Source: Geobacter sp.
GTDB lineage: Bacteria; Desulfobacterota; Desulfuromonadia; Geobacterales; Pseudopelobacteraceae
DNA length: 34,561 nt
Reading direction: 5' to 3'
Assembly: GCA_025360785.1 (NCBI GenBank)
Contig: JANYBN010000019.1
Coordinates: 1 to 34,561, forward strand
In this document: positions 31,701 through 34,561 of the stretch, in pieces
Layout: each line of letters begins with the position of its first letter
How positions within the stretch are numbered: the stretch's first letter is position 1
Translations under genes and position numbers: made by a program
Notes under the pieces: model-generated
Seen by the model: the letters and a program-made list of their open reading frames with translations, nothing else
The model's database searches: none
Told to the model about the DNA's origin: nothing

Positions 31701-31818
31701 GTAAGTTAGAAACTATTCTCTATGGATTTTTGCAGAGAATAGTTTCGTTAACGCACTTATCCCGATTTTCGGGGCGGTAAGTTAGAAATAATTTTCTGCG
31801 GTTTTTTAACGCACTTAT
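31701..31818. repeat. Imperfect tandem repeat with internal hairpin
   Basis: Copy A (31701-31760) and copy B (31777-31818) both begin GTAAGTTAGAAA and end TTAACGCACTTAT. Copy A holds a perfect 12-bp inverted repeat, GAAACTATTCTC (31709-31720) with GAGAATAGTTTC (31735-31746); in B this part is shortened. A small CCCGA/TCGGG hairpin lies between the copies. No ORF is present. The whole gap 31586-32082 has no gene; apart from this repeat and the promoters it shows only AT-rich sequence. Confidence 0.7.
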
Positions 31819-31916
31819 TTATATTCAGGTGAGGGCAAGTCAGAACCCTGGTTTTGTTGAGATGGCCTATATAATTGCTAAAAGTATCATTTGTGATAGT
31901 GAATGTGCTTTCTCCT

Positions 31917-31944
31917 TTGACATGAATCCAATGCCGGTTATATA
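31917..31944 (+). promoter_or_regulatory. Sigma70-type promoter for the 695-residue lipoprotein gene
   Basis: TTGACA (31917-31922) and TATATA (31939-31944) are 16 bp apart. The leader would be about 130 nt and contains a hairpin, CTTGGG/CCCAAG around AACT, near 32007-32022, which may be structured RNA. Confidence 0.6.
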
Positions 31945-32082
31945 GTCCATTTTTAATTGTAATTTTTTACGCTTACAGCTAATTTAAAAACGCCGGCAGC
32001 AGCGCTTGGGAACTCCCAAGACATGCACAGGCACTTAAAAGTCGATCCAATGATGTAAAAAAATAAAAGCTGGAGGTGGACT

Positions 32083-34170
32083 GTGCATAAACATGCCTTA
32101 TTTTTTCTTCTGATCTGTCTGGTGTCGTTGGTTTTGATCATACCGGGATGTTCCAATAACAATGGGAATCAAGGGGGTGACAACGTTAACAATGTTTATT
32201 ACAACTATCTGAAAGAGGGAAAACATGTGGAGCTTCCGGCTGCTCAGCCGCAATTCCCAGCCAGCGGCGAGCTCTACTCCGAGAATACAAGCGTTTTCAA
32301 GCTGGTGCCGGCGAGCACAAACACTCTCCAGAAAATGCTGCCGGATGCCATGCTCTCCGATTTTGCCCTTTATTTTACTCCTGCTTCAGCGACCAAACGC
32401 GTTGCATCGGCCATCAGTGACGCCCCATCATCAGCTGCATCTTCTTCAACCGCTATCCCGTCCCTGAAAAAACAGGATGTTATTCCGGCTTCCTGCATGG
32501 GGCTGACCGACACCGCTCTTCGGGACTGTCTGGAGAACCTTGGTGTCAGCTCGGCACCCCAAAGCGACCATGTTTCAGCGCACGACCCGCAATCGCTTGC
32601 TATCGAGGTGGGGCAATCAATCACTGATTCGATAACGGGCAAAACGTTGCAGGCATTGACGTCTAATGTTTCCAAGGTGGATCGGGATGCCATACTGGCT
32701 AAACTTACCGATTTCACAAACGATGACCCAACCCATGCAAATATTGATATGGCCGCTTTCGATCCTTTTAACGCCACTGGTTACTCTCTCAGCACGGTAG
32801 TCATATCCGACAGCAGCATGTCGGATATAAACAGCGATGGCGTTCTGGAGCCGCACTCAACGATGAGCACAGAAGTCGTAAAGCCTGTCGCGTACCGGCG
32901 GAGTCCGTCCGCCGCTTTGGATTCCTGCGTAAATAAATACGGGAATAACATCGAGGATCGCTACGTTGTCAAAGTGACGACCTATCTTCATCTGGATCAC
33001 CTGAAGGCTCAGCGACAAACACTGCCGGTGTACATTCCTGTGAATATCGATTCCGAGGCCCCTCCCGAATTTTACGACTCTATTCATAATGCCAGGGCTA
33101 TTAATAATGCGCTGGATGCCAATATCATCAAATCTATCTATGGCTCACCCGCTATTTTGCCTGGATCGTCAACCGAATACACATTCATGTTCCAGATAGA
33201 CCCCGATCAGATCAGCGCTGAGTATATGGATCTCTTCGAGAAGATATCGGCTGCAGGCGATACTGCATGCCAGGAAGTGGTCGAGCAGCATATCAACCCC
33301 CGTACGGCCATTATAAGCGGCGTGTCGTCCGCGGGGCGAGTTCTGAAGAAAGGTAGTGGTTCCTTGACAGCTTTTTACCAGGTTCCGACTGCCTTCAGCC
33401 GGCAACTGACGGCAAAGATTGCTGCAGCCCTAACCGGTGGAACCGCTACAATATCAGCTGACTCCGAGCCCTTACGCGACTACTGTATGGTCGACGGGGA
33501 CGGGCGAAAAGTGGCCATAGTCGATCCCGTGAGCGGGGCAGTCATTCCTGCCTGCGAAAAATTCAACCGGCAGGCCATGGCAAAAACGGTGCTGATGACT
33601 AAAGGCGGCGCATGCAGGGATGATAGTGGACACTGGGCCTATGAGCCGTCCAGGGTAAGGACCGCACGCTTCGGCAGAGGTATCCAGTGGATCCTGACGG
33701 AGTGGCTTTTGCACGACCAGGTCGGGGACTACAAGAACATCCATTGGTATCAAAGTGCTTGGAAGAGTGGAGCTCAGGTAGCGGTGAAGGGAGCCAAATA
33801 CGTTATTGCTACATACCTCAAAATCCAGGTAGGTGCGATTACACTTAAAGAAGGCGAGACTAAAAAAGTAGCTTGTTTAAAAAGCCTTCTGCCACTAATC
33901 AAAGATATTGTCTTAAAAATGCACGGATTGAAAATTGCGGGATATCACCTGTCTATCCCAGGTAATGTGGGTGTTTTTTTTGAGGGATCAGGTAGTGGTT
34001 TCGGCAACTCAACTTTCGACTACAATTTGGCTTCAGATCTAAGTCAAGGAGTGAAGGGCTTTCTGGTGGACAGAGTTACGGATGCCGCGGCCCAGATGCT
34101 AGATATGACCATTACCGGATGGCAGGATATTTCCGATAGAAGCCACTATGGGTGCTTCGAGTTTCAGTAA
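32083..34170 (+). CDS. Large lipoprotein of unknown function
   Basis: 695 residues starting at GTG with GGAGG six bases upstream. The lipobox is IPGC (LVSLVLIIPGCSNNNGNQGG), followed by an Asn/Gly linker. The mature region begins with a Ser/Ala/Pro-rich part, then contains two similar Cys motifs (PASCMGLTDTALRDCLENLG) and a region with mixed alpha/beta character. The C-terminal third is more helical (FGRGIQWILTEWLLHDQVGDY, AACLKSLLPLIKDIVLK-like segment). No known catalytic motif or heme motif is visible. Own promoter, strong Shine-Dalgarno and terminator (34197) suggest a well-expressed single gene. I do not recognise the family. Confidence 0.8.
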   Translation: MHKHALFFLLICLVSLVLIIPGCSNNNGNQGGDNVNNVYYNYLKEGKHVELPAAQPQFPASGELYSENTSVFKLVPASTNTLQKMLPDAMLSDFALYFTPASATKRVASAISDAPSSAASSSTAIPSLKKQDVIPASCMGLTDTALRDCLENLGVSSAPQSDHVSAHDPQSLAIEVGQSITDSITGKTLQALTSNVSKVDRDAILAKLTDFTNDDPTHANIDMAAFDPFNATGYSLSTVVISDSSMSDINSDGVLEPHSTMSTEVVKPVAYRRSPSAALDSCVNKYGNNIEDRYVVKVTTYLHLDHLKAQRQTLPVYIPVNIDSEAPPEFYDSIHNARAINNALDANIIKSIYGSPAILPGSSTEYTFMFQIDPDQISAEYMDLFEKISAAGDTACQEVVEQHINPRTAIISGVSSAGRVLKKGSGSLTAFYQVPTAFSRQLTAKIAAALTGGTATISADSEPLRDYCMVDGDGRKVAIVDPVSGAVIPACEKFNRQAMAKTVLMTKGGACRDDSGHWAYEPSRVRTARFGRGIQWILTEWLLHDQVGDYKNIHWYQSAWKSGAQVAVKGAKYVIATYLKIQVGAITLKEGETKKVACLKSLLPLIKDIVLKMHGLKIAGYHLSIPGNVGVFFEGSGSGFGNSTFDYNLASDLSQGVKGFLVDRVTDAAAQMLDMTITGWQDISDRSHYGCFEFQ

Positions 34171-34196
34171 TGAGGCAGGATAAACTGAACAACCGT

Positions 34197-34220
34197 CCGA
34201 CCATTAGATGGTCGGGTTTT
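34197..34220 (+). terminator. Rho-independent terminator after the 695-residue lipoprotein gene
   Basis: CCGACCAT (34197-34204) pairs perfectly with ATGGTCGG (34208-34215) around TAG, followed by GTTTT. Confidence 0.85.
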
Positions 34221-34362
34221 GTGAGACCGTCCGAAAGGTAAAACAAGCAAAACGATCCTTATAAAACTATTGGCGATTCAGTCCAGTGGTGGATTGTTTT
34301 CCATATGGAATGCGCTCGGTAGTAGTGGCTGAGCAAAGGTTTGCCGGAACAAAATCGGAAAA

Positions 34363-34533
34363 GCTTATAGTAATAGAAACTAAGAAGAGTGGATAAATAC
34401 AATATGGTTTATAGTATTGGAAACCCTTAGAAGTGAATGAAGCAGTTAATGCTTATAATAATATAAGCTTTTTAGGTTTATAGCATTAGAAGCTTGCTTA
34501 TAATAATAGAAACTTATTTATACTATTATAAAC
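34363..34533. repeat. Array of about six 18-bp AT-rich repeats
   Basis: Related units begin near 34363, 34406, 34451, 34475, 34496 and 34516, for example GCTTATAGTAATAGAAAC, GGTTTATAGTATTGGAAAC, GCTTATAATAATAGAAAC and ATTTATACTATTATAAAC. The unit is quasi-palindromic (GTTTATA... to ...AGAAAC). Start-to-start steps are 43, 45, 24, 21 and 20 bp, near one or two multiples of 21-22 bp, so copies would face the same side of the helix. The rest of 34221-34561 shows no gene. The array may be a protein-binding site set, an origin-type iteron array or the edge of a mobile element; it continues to the window end. Confidence 0.6.
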
Positions 34534-34561
34534 ATGGCTGTAACTACATATGAACGAGTTA

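Noticed and set aside
31701-31818. Integron attC-like site
   Set aside because: GTTRRRY/RYYYAAC core sites are not properly formed and no integrase or cassette gene is present.
34363-34533. CRISPR array
   Set aside because: Units are degenerate and nearly contiguous, without uniform spacers of 30 or more bases, and no cas gene is seen.

Overview
The window looks like a chromosome segment of a Geobacter-type bacterium (Desulfuromonadota/Geobacterales). This is inferred from gene content: a triheme c-type cytochrome, single-chain pyruvate carboxylase, GlnD, a MSHA-like type IV pilus/type II secretion locus, glycine-rich lipoproteins, and GC-rich inverted repeats between genes. No rRNA, tRNA, CRISPR array, transposase or phage gene was seen. 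The species cannot be fixed from sequence alone.

Region 1 (1-13112) is one pilus/secretion locus in three blocks. On the minus strand, 13112 to 4498 reads: PilM/PilN-like fusion, PilO-like, PilP/MshK-like, lipoprotein secretin, an intra-operon palindromic repeat, PilB/GspE-type ATPase, GspF/PilC-type platform protein, and an ExeA/MshM-type AAA ATPase. Most junctions are 2-12 nt or overlapping. On the plus strand (2578-4367) a lytic transglycosylase is coupled to an MshN-like membrane TPR protein. On the minus strand (2450 to 1) lie three prepilin-like proteins and the start of a single-pass membrane protein cut by the window edge. The set resembles Vibrio/Shewanella MSHA (mshI-J-K-L-M-N-E-G) and could build a pilus or a pseudopilus that exports proteins.

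Region 2 (13212-17184) is housekeeping. glnD (nitrogen sensing) has a good sigma70-type promoter and is followed by a nucleoside-recognition (Gate) membrane protein. The divergent region upstream of glnD and an MFS transporter carries an inverted pair of direct repeats that looks like an operator.

Region 3 (17185-26242) is accessory. It holds the MFS permease, a complete MntA/HepT (MNT-HEPN) toxin-antitoxin pair, an Ig-like lipoprotein gene whose lipobox cysteine codon is replaced by an in-frame TGA, a VOC-fold protein, a GT4 glycosyltransferase, a VF530/DUF2132 protein, a small exported basic protein, an 802-residue lipoprotein and a triheme cytochrome.

Region 4 (26243-34561) holds an SAM-dependent methyltransferase, a small membrane protein, pyruvate carboxylase (oxaloacetate supply) and a 695-residue lipoprotein of unknown function. 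It ends in an AT-rich tail with about six phased 18-bp repeats running to the window edge. The points most worth follow-up are the TGA at the lipobox position, the terminal repeat array, the operator-like repeats at 17046-17105, and the repeat family inside the pilus operon.
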